Positions 17,030-25,898 of a DNA stretch of 64,000 bases are shown in pieces; the first letter of the stretch is position 1, and each line of letters opens with the position of its first letter. The notes below the pieces were generated by a model that had not been told where the DNA came from, did not search any database, and saw nothing but the letters and a program-made list of their open reading frames with translations. The position numbers and the translations under genes were made by a program. The stretch is from an uncultured Pseudomonadota bacterium (GTDB lineage: Bacteria; Pseudomonadota; Gammaproteobacteria; Burkholderiales; Thiobacillaceae): positions 1-64,000 of the forward strand of contig CAILNT010000056.1 in NCBI GenBank assembly GCA_903835655.1, read 5' to 3'.

Positions 17030-18934
17030 ATGCGCGTCTTGTCTGTCATCCCGCCGATGACGCAGCTCAACACGCCGTATCCGTCGACGGCGTTCCTGAC
17101 CGGTTTTCTGCGTTCGCGCGGGCTGGACGCGGTGCAGGAAGATCTCGCCTTGGGGCTGGTGCTGCGCCTGTTTTCGCCGCAAGGGTTGCGGGCGATGCGC
17201 GCCTGCATCGAGGCCTTGCCGCGGCGCACGCCGCTGCTTGCTGCCTTCCTGGAACGATACGAACGCTATCTCTCCAGCATTACCCCGGTCATCACATTCC
17301 TGCAGGGACGTGACCCCAGCCTGGCCTATCGTATCGCCGGAAGGCAATTTCTGCCCGAAGGATCGCGCTTCGACGCCCTCGATGTCTACATCGACCCTGA
17401 TGGCAATGACCCCCTGGCCTGGGCTTTCGGCAGCCTGGGGATGCAGGATCGCGCCCGCCACTTCGCCACCCTGTATCTGAACGATGTCGCCGACGTGTTG
17501 CGCGAGGGGGTGGATGCGCGCTTCGAATTCGTGCGCTACGCGGAATCCCTGGCGCAAAGCCAGCCTACCTTCGATCCGCTGGCCGCGGCCCTCGCGGCCC
17601 CCTTCAACCTGGTCGATCAGACGCTGCACGACCTGACCCTGGACGCGGTGGCGCGGCATGGCCCGGCGCTGGTTCTGGTGTCGGTCCCCTTCCCGGGCAA
17701 TGTCTACGCGGCGTTTCGCATCGCCCAGGCGATCAAGGCGCGCCATCCGGCGATCGTCATTGCACTCGGTGGCGGCTACGTCAACACGGAGTTGCGCGAA
17801 CTCACCGAGCCGCTGGTGTTCGATTATTTCGATTACGTCACCCTGGACGATGGCGAGCGCCCGCTCCTGGTCCTGCTGGATCACCTGCGCGGGGAGCGGG
17901 GGGTGGACGGTCTGGTGCGGACCTTCGTGCGTCTGGATGGAGCCGTCCACTACATCGACGCGGCAGAGGCCGACATTCCCTATGCCGAAGTCGGCACGCC
18001 CACCTGGGATGGCCTGCCCCTGGATCGCTACCTCTCCGTGCTCGACATGCTCAACCCCATGCACCGGCTCTGGTCGGACGGGCGCTGGAACAAGCTGACC
18101 GTGGCGCATGGCTGTTACTGGAAGAAATGCAGTTTTTGCGACGTGACGCTAGATTACATCGGCCGCTACGACGGGCTCAAAGCCCCGGCCCTGGTGGATC
18201 GCATCGAAGCCATCATCGAGGAAACCGGGCAGAGCGGTTTTCACTTCGTCGACGAGGCAGCACCCCCGAAGGCCTTGCAGGCGCTGGCCGTGGAGTTGGA
18301 GCGGCGTAATCGCACGATTTCCTGGTGGGGCAACATTCGCTTCGAGAAGTCGTTCACCCCGGAGCTATGCCAGCGGCTCGCGGACAGCGGCTGCATCGCC
18401 GTCTCCGGTGGCCTGGAAGTGGCTTCCGACCGCCTGCTCAAGCTCATGCAGAAGGGCGTTTCGGTCGAACAAGTGGCCCGCGTCACCCGCGCGTTCTCGG
18501 ATGCCGGCATCCTGGTCCACGCCTACCTGATGTACGGCTTTCCCACACAGACCCTGCACGACACGGTGGACGCGCTGGAATACGTGCGCCAACTGTTTGC
18601 CGCGGGCTGCATCCAGTCCGGTTTCTTCCACCGCTTCGTCTGTACGGTGCATGCGCCGGTGGGGCTGCATCCTGAGCAATACGGGGTCACCTTGCAGCCT
18701 CTGCCGCCCACTTCCTTCGCCCGCAACGATGTCGGTTTCAACGACCCCACCGGGGTGGACCACGACGCGCTGGGCGTGGGGCTGAACAAGGCGCTGTACA
18801 ACTACATGCACGGACTTGGCCTGGAGGAGGACGTGCGTCTATGGTTCGCGGGCTACCCCGCCGAACGAATACCCAAGCCACGCGTATCGCGTCACTTCAT
18901 CGAGCGGGCCCTGGCGAAAAGCGCCGGGGGATGA
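17030..18934 (+). CDS. B12-binding-type radical SAM protein of unknown substrate, 634 aa
   Basis: The order fits the cobalamin-binding/radical SAM class. An N-terminal Rossmann-like region (LVLVSVPFPGNVYAAFRIAQ, then VIALGGGYVNTEL, around residues 215-260) precedes the radical SAM cluster motif GCYWKKCSFC near residue 365. That motif has CX4CX2C spacing instead of the common CX3CX2C. HFVDEAAPP and CIAVSGGLEVASDRLL are further barrel segments. The longer than usual N-terminal 200 residues have no match I recognise. The natural substrate is unknown; similar enzymes methylate or rearrange unactivated carbons. It may be cotranscribed with yacG. Confidence 0.85.
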   Translation: MRVLSVIPPMTQLNTPYPSTAFLTGFLRSRGLDAVQEDLALGLVLRLFSPQGLRAMRACIEALPRRTPLLAAFLERYERYLSSITPVITFLQGRDPSLAYRIAGRQFLPEGSRFDALDVYIDPDGNDPLAWAFGSLGMQDRARHFATLYLNDVADVLREGVDARFEFVRYAESLAQSQPTFDPLAAALAAPFNLVDQTLHDLTLDAVARHGPALVLVSVPFPGNVYAAFRIAQAIKARHPAIVIALGGGYVNTELRELTEPLVFDYFDYVTLDDGERPLLVLLDHLRGERGVDGLVRTFVRLDGAVHYIDAAEADIPYAEVGTPTWDGLPLDRYLSVLDMLNPMHRLWSDGRWNKLTVAHGCYWKKCSFCDVTLDYIGRYDGLKAPALVDRIEAIIEETGQSGFHFVDEAAPPKALQALAVELERRNRTISWWGNIRFEKSFTPELCQRLADSGCIAVSGGLEVASDRLLKLMQKGVSVEQVARVTRAFSDAGILVHAYLMYGFPTQTLHDTVDALEYVRQLFAAGCIQSGFFHRFVCTVHAPVGLHPEQYGVTLQPLPPTSFARNDVGFNDPTGVDHDALGVGLNKALYNYMHGLGLEEDVRLWFAGYPAERIPKPRVSRHFIERALAKSAGG

Positions 18935-18994
18935 ATCAGTCGGAGCACGATCCTCGGTAGTATCCCTGCCATTCTTCAGGTTACCGTGCCCCCC

Positions 18995-19305
18995 ATGTCT
19001 TTCTTCCGACGAAGTGCCTGCGCCTTCATCGCCGCCTGCCTGCTGCTCACGTTGCCCGGTCTGGCTGCCAGCAGAACGGAGGACAGCCGCGGCCTCAGAC
19101 CCATCAGCCTGGCCATCCCCGGCGAAACCCAGCCGGTTGCGCTCTACGGCGAGAGCCATGCCCTGGTCACGGCGTATCCGACTACAACAACGGCTGGCCT
19201 AAGCTGCCCGTAGTCAAGAGCGACGTGGAAGCGGTGGCCGGGGAGCTGGAGAAACAGGGCTTTGACGTCACCAAGGTGGTGAATCCCACGGGATGCAACA
19301 CGTAA
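18995..19305 (+). pseudogene. Remnant of an exported caspase-like (peptidase C14) protein
   Basis: A signal peptide (MSFFRRSACAFIAACLLL...GLAAS) leads into a segment ending GESHALV. The reading frame then breaks: in a second frame from 19171 the sequence continues GVSDYNNGWPKLPVVKSDVE and AVAGELEKQGFDVTKVVNPTG, a clear caspase/metacaspase N-terminal core (normally ALVIGVSDY). A single base is missing near 19169, where ATC became AC. The gene also stops abruptly at 19303 where it meets a reversed Uma2 fragment. The catalytic His and Cys regions are absent. Confidence 0.75.
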
Positions 19306-19403
19306 GTCTTACCGGCCACGTACTCGCGTTTCCTTGGGGCGCGTTCCTCGCTTTCGAGGTATTCGGCCTCGCTCAGCGTCTCGTGCTTCAGCGCCATGCC
19401 CAT
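19295..19403 (-). pseudogene. N-terminal fragment of a Uma2/DUF820 family nuclease-like gene
   Basis: From the ATG at 19403 the minus strand encodes MGMALKHETLSEAEYLES and EERAPRKREYVAGKTYV, the first 35 residues typical of Uma2-family putative endonucleases. The frame then runs into antisense caspase sequence. The rest of the roughly 190-residue protein is missing. Two truncated genes abutting head to head suggests a deletion between two accessory genes. Confidence 0.65.
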
Positions 19404-19489
19404 GTCAGTTCCGCAAGGTCGTTCCGAAGGCCTCCCCCTCGTGGGGAAACGAGCGCAGAGAGTCAGGGGGCTGTTTCATTTCAGCCGCC

Positions 19490-20149
19490 TCAGCGCTTGA
19501 AGGTCTGTACGCCTTCCTGGGTACCCATGAGGCAGATATCGGCGCCGCGGCGAGCGAATAGGCCGACGGTGACCACACCGACGATCTGGTTGATCTCGGT
19601 TTCCAGCGCCACCGGGTCGAGGATGGACATCCCATGGACGTCGAGGATGACATTGCCGTTGTCGGTGGTGAAGCCGGAACGCAACACCGGGTTGCCGCCC
19701 AGTTTGACCAGTTGCCGGGCCACATAGGAGCGCGCCATCGGGATCACTTCGACGGGGAGCGGGAAGGTGCCCATCACGTCCACCAGTTTGCTCTGGTCAA
19801 TGATGCAGACGAATTTCTTGGCACAGGCGGCGACGATCTTTTCGCGCGTGAGCGCCCCGCCACCGCCCTTGATCATGGCCAGGTGCGGGGTGATTTCGTC
19901 GGCGCCGTCGACGTAGACTTCCATTTCGCCGGCTTCATTCAGGTCGATCACGCGGATGCCGTGGCTTTTCAGGCGCTCGGCGGTCGCCACGCTGGAGGCC
20001 ACGGCGGCGTCGATCCGGCCCTTGATGTGGGCGAGTTCATCGATGAAAAAATTGGCGGTGGAGCCGGTGCCCACGCCGATGATGCCGGCCGGGACATATT
20101 GGATTGCGGCACGCGCCGTGGCTTGTTTCATTTCGTCTTGAGTCATCAT
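19490..20149 (-). CDS. rpiA: Ribose-5-phosphate isomerase A
   Basis: RpiA interconverts ribose-5-phosphate and ribulose-5-phosphate. The 219-aa protein shows [26 protein letters not shown] with the catalytic aspartates, [16 protein letters not shown] and the C-terminal [15 protein letters not shown]. Two start codons lie in tandem (MMTQDEM); either would serve. It is divergent from ilvA. Confidence 0.97.
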   Translation of the reverse strand: MMTQDEMKQATARAAIQYVPAGIIGVGTGSTANFFIDELAHIKGRIDAAVASSVATAERLKSHGIRVIDLNEAGEMEVYVDGADEITPHLAMIKGGGGALTREKIVAACAKKFVCIIDQSKLVDVMGTFPLPVEVIPMARSYVARQLVKLGGNPVLRSGFTTDNGNVILDVHGMSILDPVALETEINQIVGVVTVGLFARRGADICLMGTQEGVQTFKR

Positions 20150-20286
20150 GATACGCTCCGTCGTTTACGGCTTTGTCGTTTGCAGCCAAGCCGCGAGAAT
20201 AGCACCCGGCCCTCCCTTTGGGGTGGCGCGGCCTTGGGGACGTGCCCGTGGCGCAGCGTATTTCTCGATAGCGACGGATAAATGAA

Positions 20287-21795
20287 ATGACCGATTACCT
20301 TGAGCGCATCCTGCTCGCGCGCGTTTACGACGTGGCGATCGAATCTCCCCTGGAGGAGGCCGCGAATCTTTCCCGACGTCTGGGCAACACCCTGCTTCTG
20401 AAGCGCGAGGACATGCAGCCCGTGTTTTCCTTCAAGTTGCGCGGTGCTTACAACAAGATGGTCGGATTGACCCGCGCCCAGTTGAAACGCGGCGTGGTGG
20501 CGGCTTCCGCCGGCAATCATGCCCAGGGGGTGGCACTTGCGGCCCAGGTATTGGGGTGCGAGGCGACCATCGTCATGCCCGCGACCACGCCCACGATCAA
20601 GGTGGACGCGGTGGCCAAGCGCGGGGCCAGGGTGGTGCTGCATGGCGACTCTTACGATGACGCCTATTCACACGCGAGGACCATCGCCAAACAGGAAAAG
20701 AAGGTCTTCGTTCACCCCTATGACGATCCGGAAGTCATCGCGGGGCAGGGCACCATCGGCATGGAACTGCTGCGTCAGGCGCGCACGCCGATCGACGCGG
20801 TATTCGTGCCGGTGGGCGGCGGCGGTCTGATCGCCGGGATCGCCGCCTACCTCAAGCGCCTGCGGCCGGAAATCAAGGTGATCGGCGTCGAACCGGAGGA
20901 TGCCGATGCCATGGCGCGCAGCCTGTGCAAGAAGGAACGCATCGTCTTGCCCCAGGTCGGACTGTTTGCCGATGGCGTGGCGGTGAAACAGGTGGGCGAG
21001 GAAACCTTCCGTCTCTGTCAGCTCTACGTGGACGAAATTATCCGCGTCAGCAACGACGCCATCTGTGCCGCGATCAAGGACGTGTTCGAGGATACGCGTT
21101 CGATTCTGGAGCCGGCCGGCGCCCTGGGGGTGGCCGGCGCGAAATTCTGGGTCGCGCGCGAGAAGGCGAAGAACAAGCATCTGGTCGCCATCGCCAGCGG
21201 CGCCAACATGAATTTCGACCGCCTGCGTTTCATCGCCGAGCGCGCCGAACTGGGCGAGAAGCGGGAAGCCGTCCTGGCGGTTTCCATTCCGGAGGCGCCC
21301 GGCAGCTTCAAGGCCTTCTGCTCGCTCCTCGGCACCCGTGCCATCACCGAATTCAACTACCGCTACTCGGATGCCGGGGTGGCGCACATCTTCGTGGGCG
21401 TGCAGGTACACAACCGCGCGGAAGTAGACAAGCTGCTGGCGACCCTGGAGAGGCACGAGCTACCGGTGCTGGATCTGTCGGACAATGAGATGGCCAAGCT
21501 GCACATCCGCCACCTCGTGGGGGGGCGCGCGCCCCAGGCGGAAAACGAGGTGCTCTACCGCTTCGAGTTCCCGGAGCGCCCCGGCGCCCTGATGAAGTTC
21601 CTCAACAGCATGAGCCACACCTGGAACATCAGCCTGTTCCATTACCGCAACCACGGCGCGGACTACGGCCGGGTGTTGGTGGGCATTCAGGTGCAGTCTG
21701 GACAGAAGGCCGAATTTCAGGCGTTTCTCGATGGACTTGGTTACCGCTACTGGAACGAATCGCGCAACTTGGCCTACAGCCTGTTCCTCAAATGA
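20287..21795 (+). CDS. ilvA: Threonine ammonia-lyase, biosynthetic type IlvA
   Basis: IlvA deaminates threonine to 2-oxobutanoate, the entry to isoleucine synthesis. The PLP lysine is K50 in VFSFKLRGAYNK, and the phosphate-binding loop is VGGGGLIAGI. At 502 residues it has the two C-terminal ACT-like regulatory domains (about 330-410 and 420-500) of the isoleucine-inhibited form. A symmetrical terminator begins at the stop codon. Confidence 0.96.
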   Translation: MTDYLERILLARVYDVAIESPLEEAANLSRRLGNTLLLKREDMQPVFSFKLRGAYNKMVGLTRAQLKRGVVAASAGNHAQGVALAAQVLGCEATIVMPATTPTIKVDAVAKRGARVVLHGDSYDDAYSHARTIAKQEKKVFVHPYDDPEVIAGQGTIGMELLRQARTPIDAVFVPVGGGGLIAGIAAYLKRLRPEIKVIGVEPEDADAMARSLCKKERIVLPQVGLFADGVAVKQVGEETFRLCQLYVDEIIRVSNDAICAAIKDVFEDTRSILEPAGALGVAGAKFWVAREKAKNKHLVAIASGANMNFDRLRFIAERAELGEKREAVLAVSIPEAPGSFKAFCSLLGTRAITEFNYRYSDAGVAHIFVGVQVHNRAEVDKLLATLERHELPVLDLSDNEMAKLHIRHLVGGRAPQAENEVLYRFEFPERPGALMKFLNSMSHTWNISLFHYRNHGADYGRVLVGIQVQSGQKAEFQAFLDGLGYRYWNESRNLAYSLFLK

Positions 21796-21822
21796 AAAAC
21801 GCCCCGGTCCGGGGCGTTTTTC
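21795..21822 (+). terminator. Bidirectional terminator after ilvA
   Basis: AAAAACGCCCCGG and CCGGGGCGTTTTT form a near-perfect palindrome with A and T runs on both sides. It can therefore end both ilvA and the converging DUF2892 gene. Confidence 0.92.
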
Positions 21823-21840
21823 ATTCCTGCGTTTGAGCGA

Positions 21841-22029
21841 TTAGTCCTTCTGGCAGGTGTTGATGCCCAGCAGCGGGTAGAGCGCGCAAAACTTGACCAG
21901 TCCGGTGGCCAGGGGCACTACCCCAACCCAGGCCCAGACCGGGCCACCCAGGGCTGCGGCCCAGGCGACGAGCGCCAGGCCGACGACGATGCGCAAGATC
22001 CGATCGATACCACCAACATTCGCTTTCAT
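21841..22029 (-). CDS. DUF2892 (YgaP-like membrane domain) protein, 62 aa
   Basis: Two membrane helices (ILRIVVGLALVAWAAAL and VVPLATGLVKFCALYPLLG) and the closing GINTCQ motif match the small DUF2892 family, which is found alone or fused to rhodanese domains as in YgaP. The ATG at 22029 has GGAG 8 nt upstream; a Met four codons earlier is less likely. Function unknown; a link to sulfur or thiosulfate chemistry is only suggested by the fusion proteins. Confidence 0.85.
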   Translation of the reverse strand: MKANVGGIDRILRIVVGLALVAWAAALGGPVWAWVGVVPLATGLVKFCALYPLLGINTCQKD

Positions 22030-22218
22030 GACGTGCTCCAAAGTAGAAGGCAGGGTCCCTCGCGGGAGTGCCGCCAGAGTATGCCCGACCCGATGTCCGT
22101 TCAGTGACTTAGGTTACAGGCCACAAAAAATCTCCATGCGAACGCGGTAGAGCATGGAAGTGTATTTGTCTACGGGTAAATATTGTACTACTAGGTTGCG
22201 TGCAGTGAATAATTCGGG

Positions 22219-22245
22219 TTTTCCCTACTTTGTAGGCGTTATACT
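22219..22245 (+). promoter_or_regulatory. Candidate regulated promoter of the PAS-LuxR gene
   Basis: A good -10 (TATACT, 22240-22245) has only a weak -35, and the spacer contains a dyad, CCTAC-TTT-GTAGG (22224-22236). The region 22030-22326 is AT-richer than its surroundings. A regulator-dependent promoter is plausible; nothing else is evident in this gap. Confidence 0.4.
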
Positions 22246-22326
22246 ACACCTTAATGAATAAGGGGAAACGATAGGTGTTTTTCTCCGAGTTCAGCCTTGG
22301 GTTTTTCCTGTGCTAGGAGTCTTAAA

Positions 22327-23040
22327 ATGGATACGGATGTGTTGGGGTTGGAATTCTCTCCCGAAATGAAGAAGGCGCTGGACTGGGTGCCCGCGATGAT
22401 CTGGGTCGCCGATCTGGCTGGAGGGTGCGATCACGTCAACCAGGCCTGGTTGACGTTCACCGGGCGCAACCTGGAGGACTGCGTCGGCGACGGCTGGGTT
22501 TCCGCCATGCACCCTGAAGACGGGCCTGTGTGGCAGGGCTTGGTGGCGGAGGCGATTCGCAACGTGGCGCCCGTGTCCATGGAATGTCGCTTGCGCCGCC
22601 GTGATGGGCGTTATCGCTGGTTGCTCAAGAGCGGCGCGCCGGTTTTTTCGGGTGAGAACAAATGCATCGGCTTTGTCGGCCATTGCAGCGATGTCAGCAC
22701 CCAGAGACAGGCGCTGGAATCGCTCAGCCAGGCCAGGCAGAAGCAGCGTTCCCTGCTCTCCAGCCTGCGCGAGGCGGTCACGGTCGTGGATGATTTCCTG
22801 CACGTCGAAGAGTCCGGCAAGAAAGCGCATCAGGATGAGCGTCTGACCCCGCGGCAGCGCGAGATACTGCATCTGATCGCGCGTGGTTTCGCCACCCGTG
22901 AGATCGCCACCCAGTTGCACGTCAGCGTGAAGACCGTGGAGAGCCACCGTGCTCAGCTCATGCAGCGCCTCAACATCCACGATGTCGCCGGATTGACCCG
23001 TTATGCCATCCGTACCGGCCTGGTGGCGTCGGATCTGTGA
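22327..23040 (+). CDS. PAS domain-containing LuxR-type regulator, 237 aa
   Basis: An N-terminal PAS fold (about residues 17-130: [20 protein letters not shown]...[11 protein letters not shown]...[16 protein letters not shown]) is joined through a coiled linker to a C-terminal LuxR/GerE helix-turn-helix ([20 protein letters not shown], then [19 protein letters not shown]). There is no receiver domain, so the signal is likely sensed directly by the PAS domain. The start at 22327 has AGGAG 8 nt upstream. The ligand is unknown; divergent DUF2892 and a nearby Crp/Fnr gene are its neighbours. Confidence 0.88.
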   Translation: MDTDVLGLEFSPEMKKALDWVPAMIWVADLAGGCDHVNQAWLTFTGRNLEDCVGDGWVSAMHPEDGPVWQGLVAEAIRNVAPVSMECRLRRRDGRYRWLLKSGAPVFSGENKCIGFVGHCSDVSTQRQALESLSQARQKQRSLLSSLREAVTVVDDFLHVEESGKKAHQDERLTPRQREILHLIARGFATREIATQLHVSVKTVESHRAQLMQRLNIHDVAGLTRYAIRTGLVASDL

Positions 23041-23054
23041 CGCTCGGCCCGTGA

Positions 23055-23708
23055 CTACGTGCCTGCCACCCTTTGCCTGAGGGCAGCGGGCGCGAGCACT
23101 TCGATGCGTTCGCGCCCCAGGCGCACATGGCCTTCTTCCTCGAATTGCTTCAACAGGCGCGAGACGATTTCGCGCACGCTGCCCAGCTCATCCGCCACCA
23201 CTTGGTGTGAGACAGTAACCAGCGGTCCGCGCTCCAGCAACCACGCCGCCAGACGTTGATCCAGCTTGCGAAAGGCGACTTCCTCGACCAGTTGCATGAG
23301 GCCGGAGAGGCGATCGGAGAACAGCTTGAAGGCCATTTCCCGAAAGGGTGGGTGTTCCGCCACCATGCGCAGGATCAGCGTGCGTGGCAGCGCCAGGGCG
23401 CGCACGGCGGTTTCCGATACGCCGGTAGCGGGGTAGGGGTCGCCGCCCAGGAGGCAGCTCACGGTGACGATGCACAATTCCCCAGGACGCACGCTGTAGA
23501 GGCGGATTTCCCGTCCGTTTTCCGCGCGCTTGCTGACCTTGATGCGGCCCGCGATCACCAGAGGCAATGCCTGGCAACTCATGCCGGCGTCGAACAGCAG
23601 GGTGCCGGGCGGAACCTCCAGGTTCACGCCCTGACGCTCGACTTCGCCTACCAGCGCTTCGGACAGTCCGGTCAGGGCGGGAAACAGCCTGGTGAGTTCC
23701 GGTGTCAT
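23055..23708 (-). CDS. Crp/Fnr family transcriptional regulator, 217 aa
   Basis: An N-terminal cyclic-nucleotide-binding-type beta barrel ([20 protein letters not shown], then [17 protein letters not shown]) is followed by a dimerisation helix and a winged helix-turn-helix ([20 protein letters not shown]). It lacks the four N-terminal cysteines of FNR, so it is not an iron-sulfur oxygen sensor of that type. Its start overlaps the cca stop by 4 bp, making it the last gene of the slt-NDUFA9-cca-crp overlap chain. The effector is unknown. Confidence 0.9.
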   Translation of the reverse strand: MTPELTRLFPALTGLSEALVGEVERQGVNLEVPPGTLLFDAGMSCQALPLVIAGRIKVSKRAENGREIRLYSVRPGELCIVTVSCLLGGDPYPATGVSETAVRALALPRTLILRMVAEHPPFREMAFKLFSDRLSGLMQLVEEVAFRKLDQRLAAWLLERGPLVTVSHQVVADELGSVREIVSRLLKQFEEEGHVRLGRERIEVLAPAALRQRVAGT

Positions 23709-24982
23709 GATTGCAACGCCGCGGCGATGGCGGCGATTCTGGCCTGGGCAATAGCCTGGGCGATGGCAGCCGGCTCCACTCCCTGGGCAATCGCGCCGGC
23801 ATCGACGCGGCGTGCCGCGCCCAGCGCGCGGCGCAGATGCTCCGCCTGGGGGTAAGGGCGCGCCTCATGGCCTTCGCGGCCATGGAAGTCGGCGGCGCAG
23901 GCGGCGAGGAAATCCTCGAAGCGTTCCGGGCGGCGCAGGGCATCTGTCCGTTGCAGCAGTTCCAGCAGGGTGGCGGGGCGCAGTTCCAGGGCGCGATGCG
24001 CGTTGCCGTGATCGCGTGCCACCAGCATCGCCAGGTCGCGGCATTCGAGCGGTGCGCGCAGACGCTCGCACAGGCCGCGCACCAGTTCGACGCCGCGGCC
24101 CTCGTGGCCGTGGTGTTTCGGCCAGAATTCCCGCGGCGTGGCCCCCTTGCCGAGATCATGCAGCAGTGCGGCCACCCTGGCCGGCAGGCCGAGGCCCTGG
24201 CGCGCGGCTGCGTCGATCACCCGCATGACGTGCTCACCCGTATCGATCTCGGGATGATGTTGCGCGGGCTGCGGCACGCCGAAGAGCCGGTCGAGTTCGG
24301 GCAGCAGGCGCGCCAGGGCGCCACATGCGCGCAACATCCGGAACATGCGCGACGGACTGGCTTCCATCAGGCCGCGTGCGAGTTCCTGCCAGACTCGCTC
24401 CGGCACCAGCGCATCCACTTCACCTGCCGCGACCATCGCTTGCATCAGCGCCAGGGTTTCCGGCGCCAGCTCGAAGCGGGTATCCCCCGCGCCGAAGCGC
24501 GCGGCGAAGCGCGCCACCCGCAGGATGCGCACCGGATCTTCCGCGAAGGCGGCGGAGACGTGCCGGAACACGCGCCTCTCCAGGTCCGCCCTGCCGCCAT
24601 AAGGGTCGATCAGGCTGCCGTCCGGGGCCAGCGCCATCGCGTTGATGGTGAGGTCGCGACGCAGCAGATCCTGTTCCAGGGTGACGTCCGCGGCCGCGTG
24701 TACCGCGAAGCCCTTGTAGCCGCGCGCGGTCTTGCGCTCGGTGCGTGCCAGCGCGTACTCCTCGCCGCTGTCGGGGTGCAGGAAGACGGGGAAGTCGCGG
24801 CCCACGGGGCGAAAGCCCAGAGCGACCATGGCTTCCGGCGTAGCCCCCACTACGACGTGGTCGCGATCCTGTACCGGCAGGCCGAGCAGGCCATCGCGCA
24901 CCGCGCCGCCGACGATGTAGCTGCGCAGCGTCGCGAGTCGCGAGTCGCGAGTCGCGCGAGGCAAGCTCTCAACGTCCCGCAC
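23705..24982 (-). CDS. cca: Multifunctional CCA-adding tRNA nucleotidyltransferase
   Basis: The enzyme adds or repairs the 3'-CCA of tRNAs. The nucleotidyltransferase head starts [20 protein letters not shown], followed by the [10 protein letters not shown] and [15 protein letters not shown] motifs. An HD phosphohydrolase domain follows ([15 protein letters not shown], then HHGHEGRG), as in the gammaproteobacterial/betaproteobacterial multifunctional form. The start is uncertain: GTG at 24982 gives 425 aa and overlaps the upstream gene by 14 bp, while CTG at 24928 would give the usual M-x-x-Y-[IV]-VGGAVRD beginning. The stretch between carries a 7-nt tandem repeat. Confidence 0.94.
   Translation of the reverse strand: MRDVESLPRATRDSRLATLRSYIVGGAVRDGLLGLPVQDRDHVVVGATPEAMVALGFRPVGRDFPVFLHPDSGEEYALARTERKTARGYKGFAVHAAADVTLEQDLLRRDLTINAMALAPDGSLIDPYGGRADLERRVFRHVSAAFAEDPVRILRVARFAARFGAGDTRFELAPETLALMQAMVAAGEVDALVPERVWQELARGLMEASPSRMFRMLRACGALARLLPELDRLFGVPQPAQHHPEIDTGEHVMRVIDAAARQGLGLPARVAALLHDLGKGATPREFWPKHHGHEGRGVELVRGLCERLRAPLECRDLAMLVARDHGNAHRALELRPATLLELLQRTDALRRPERFEDFLAACAADFHGREGHEARPYPQAEHLRRALGAARRVDAGAIAQGVEPAAIAQAIAQARIAAIAAALQS
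24931..24955. repeat. Heptanucleotide tandem repeat at the cca 5' end
   Basis: Three full copies plus a partial copy of TCGCGAG lie within the first codons of the annotated cca frame (encoding TRDSRLA). Since seven is not a multiple of three, a change in copy number would shift the frame if translation begins at the upstream GTG. Confidence 0.7.
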
Positions 24983-25898
24983 GGGTGCGGAAAGCCATGT
25001 AAGCGCTGCGCGGACCGGCTTCTTTCAGGTAGCCGATCACGCTCGCCAGGGCGGTGGACCCACCCGGGGGCCGGGCACCCGCGCAGACGTTGTCGCTTTG
25101 CATGGCATAGAAGTTATCGCGGGTCATGAGCTTCGCACCCGGCTTCAGCTCCATCAGGCGCGCGAACCAGTACGAGGCCGTATCGCCCAGAGGCAGCACG
25201 CTACGGCGCAGGCCCAGGGTGGCGGCGGTCAGGCGCAGCAATTCGGCCAGGGTATATATGTCGGGGCCGCACAGGTCGTAGCTCCGTGCGCTCGCCTCCG
25301 GACGATCCAGTGCGTCGGCGAAGGCTCGCGCCACATCCCCCACGAACACCGGCTGGAAGCGGGCATGCGCCCCGGCCAGGGGAACCACCGGGGCGAGCCT
25401 GAGCAGTTCGGCGAACATCGTCAGAAAGCGGTCGCCCGGGCCGAAGATCACGGACGGGCGAAATGCCGTCGCGCCTGCCGCCGCCAGGACCAGCGTCTCG
25501 CCCGCGGCCTTGGTCTGCTGATAGCGGCTCTTCGAGCCCGCTTCGGCACCCAGCGCGCTCATGTGCAGGAGCCGCGGCACGCCGCAGGCCAGGCAGGCGG
25601 CCAGCAGCTTGCGCGGCAGTTCCACGTGGGCGCGCTCGTAGTCTCCGGGTTGGTGTTCGTGCAGGATACCGACCAGGTTGATGACCGCATCCATGCGCGT
25701 GCACAGGGCGTGCAGCGCCGCGGGATCGTGGATATCGGCTTCCACCACGTCCACACCGGGTAGCACGAACAGAGGCTTGCAGCGCTCGCGCCTGCTCGTC
25801 GCCACGCGGATGCGGTGACCGCGCGCGGCCAGGAGGGGAAGCAGATGCGAACCGACGAAGCCGCCGCCGCCCAGGACACAGATGTTTTGGCTTTTCAT
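24969..25898 (-). CDS. NDUFA9-like NAD(P)-binding protein, 309 aa
   Basis: This atypical short-chain dehydrogenase starts [20 protein letters not shown], a Rossmann dinucleotide-binding loop, and has the family's [20 protein letters not shown] and [16 protein letters not shown] segments. It resembles the complex I NDUFA9/39-kDa relatives found free in many bacteria, whose role is poorly known. It overlaps slt by 4 bp and cca by 14 bp. Confidence 0.9.
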   Translation of the reverse strand: MKSQNICVLGGGGFVGSHLLPLLAARGHRIRVATSRRERCKPLFVLPGVDVVEADIHDPAALHALCTRMDAVINLVGILHEHQPGDYERAHVELPRKLLAACLACGVPRLLHMSALGAEAGSKSRYQQTKAAGETLVLAAAGATAFRPSVIFGPGDRFLTMFAELLRLAPVVPLAGAHARFQPVFVGDVARAFADALDRPEASARSYDLCGPDIYTLAELLRLTAATLGLRRSVLPLGDTASYWFARLMELKPGAKLMTRDNFYAMQSDNVCAGARPPGGSTALASVIGYLKEAGPRSAYMAFRTRAGR

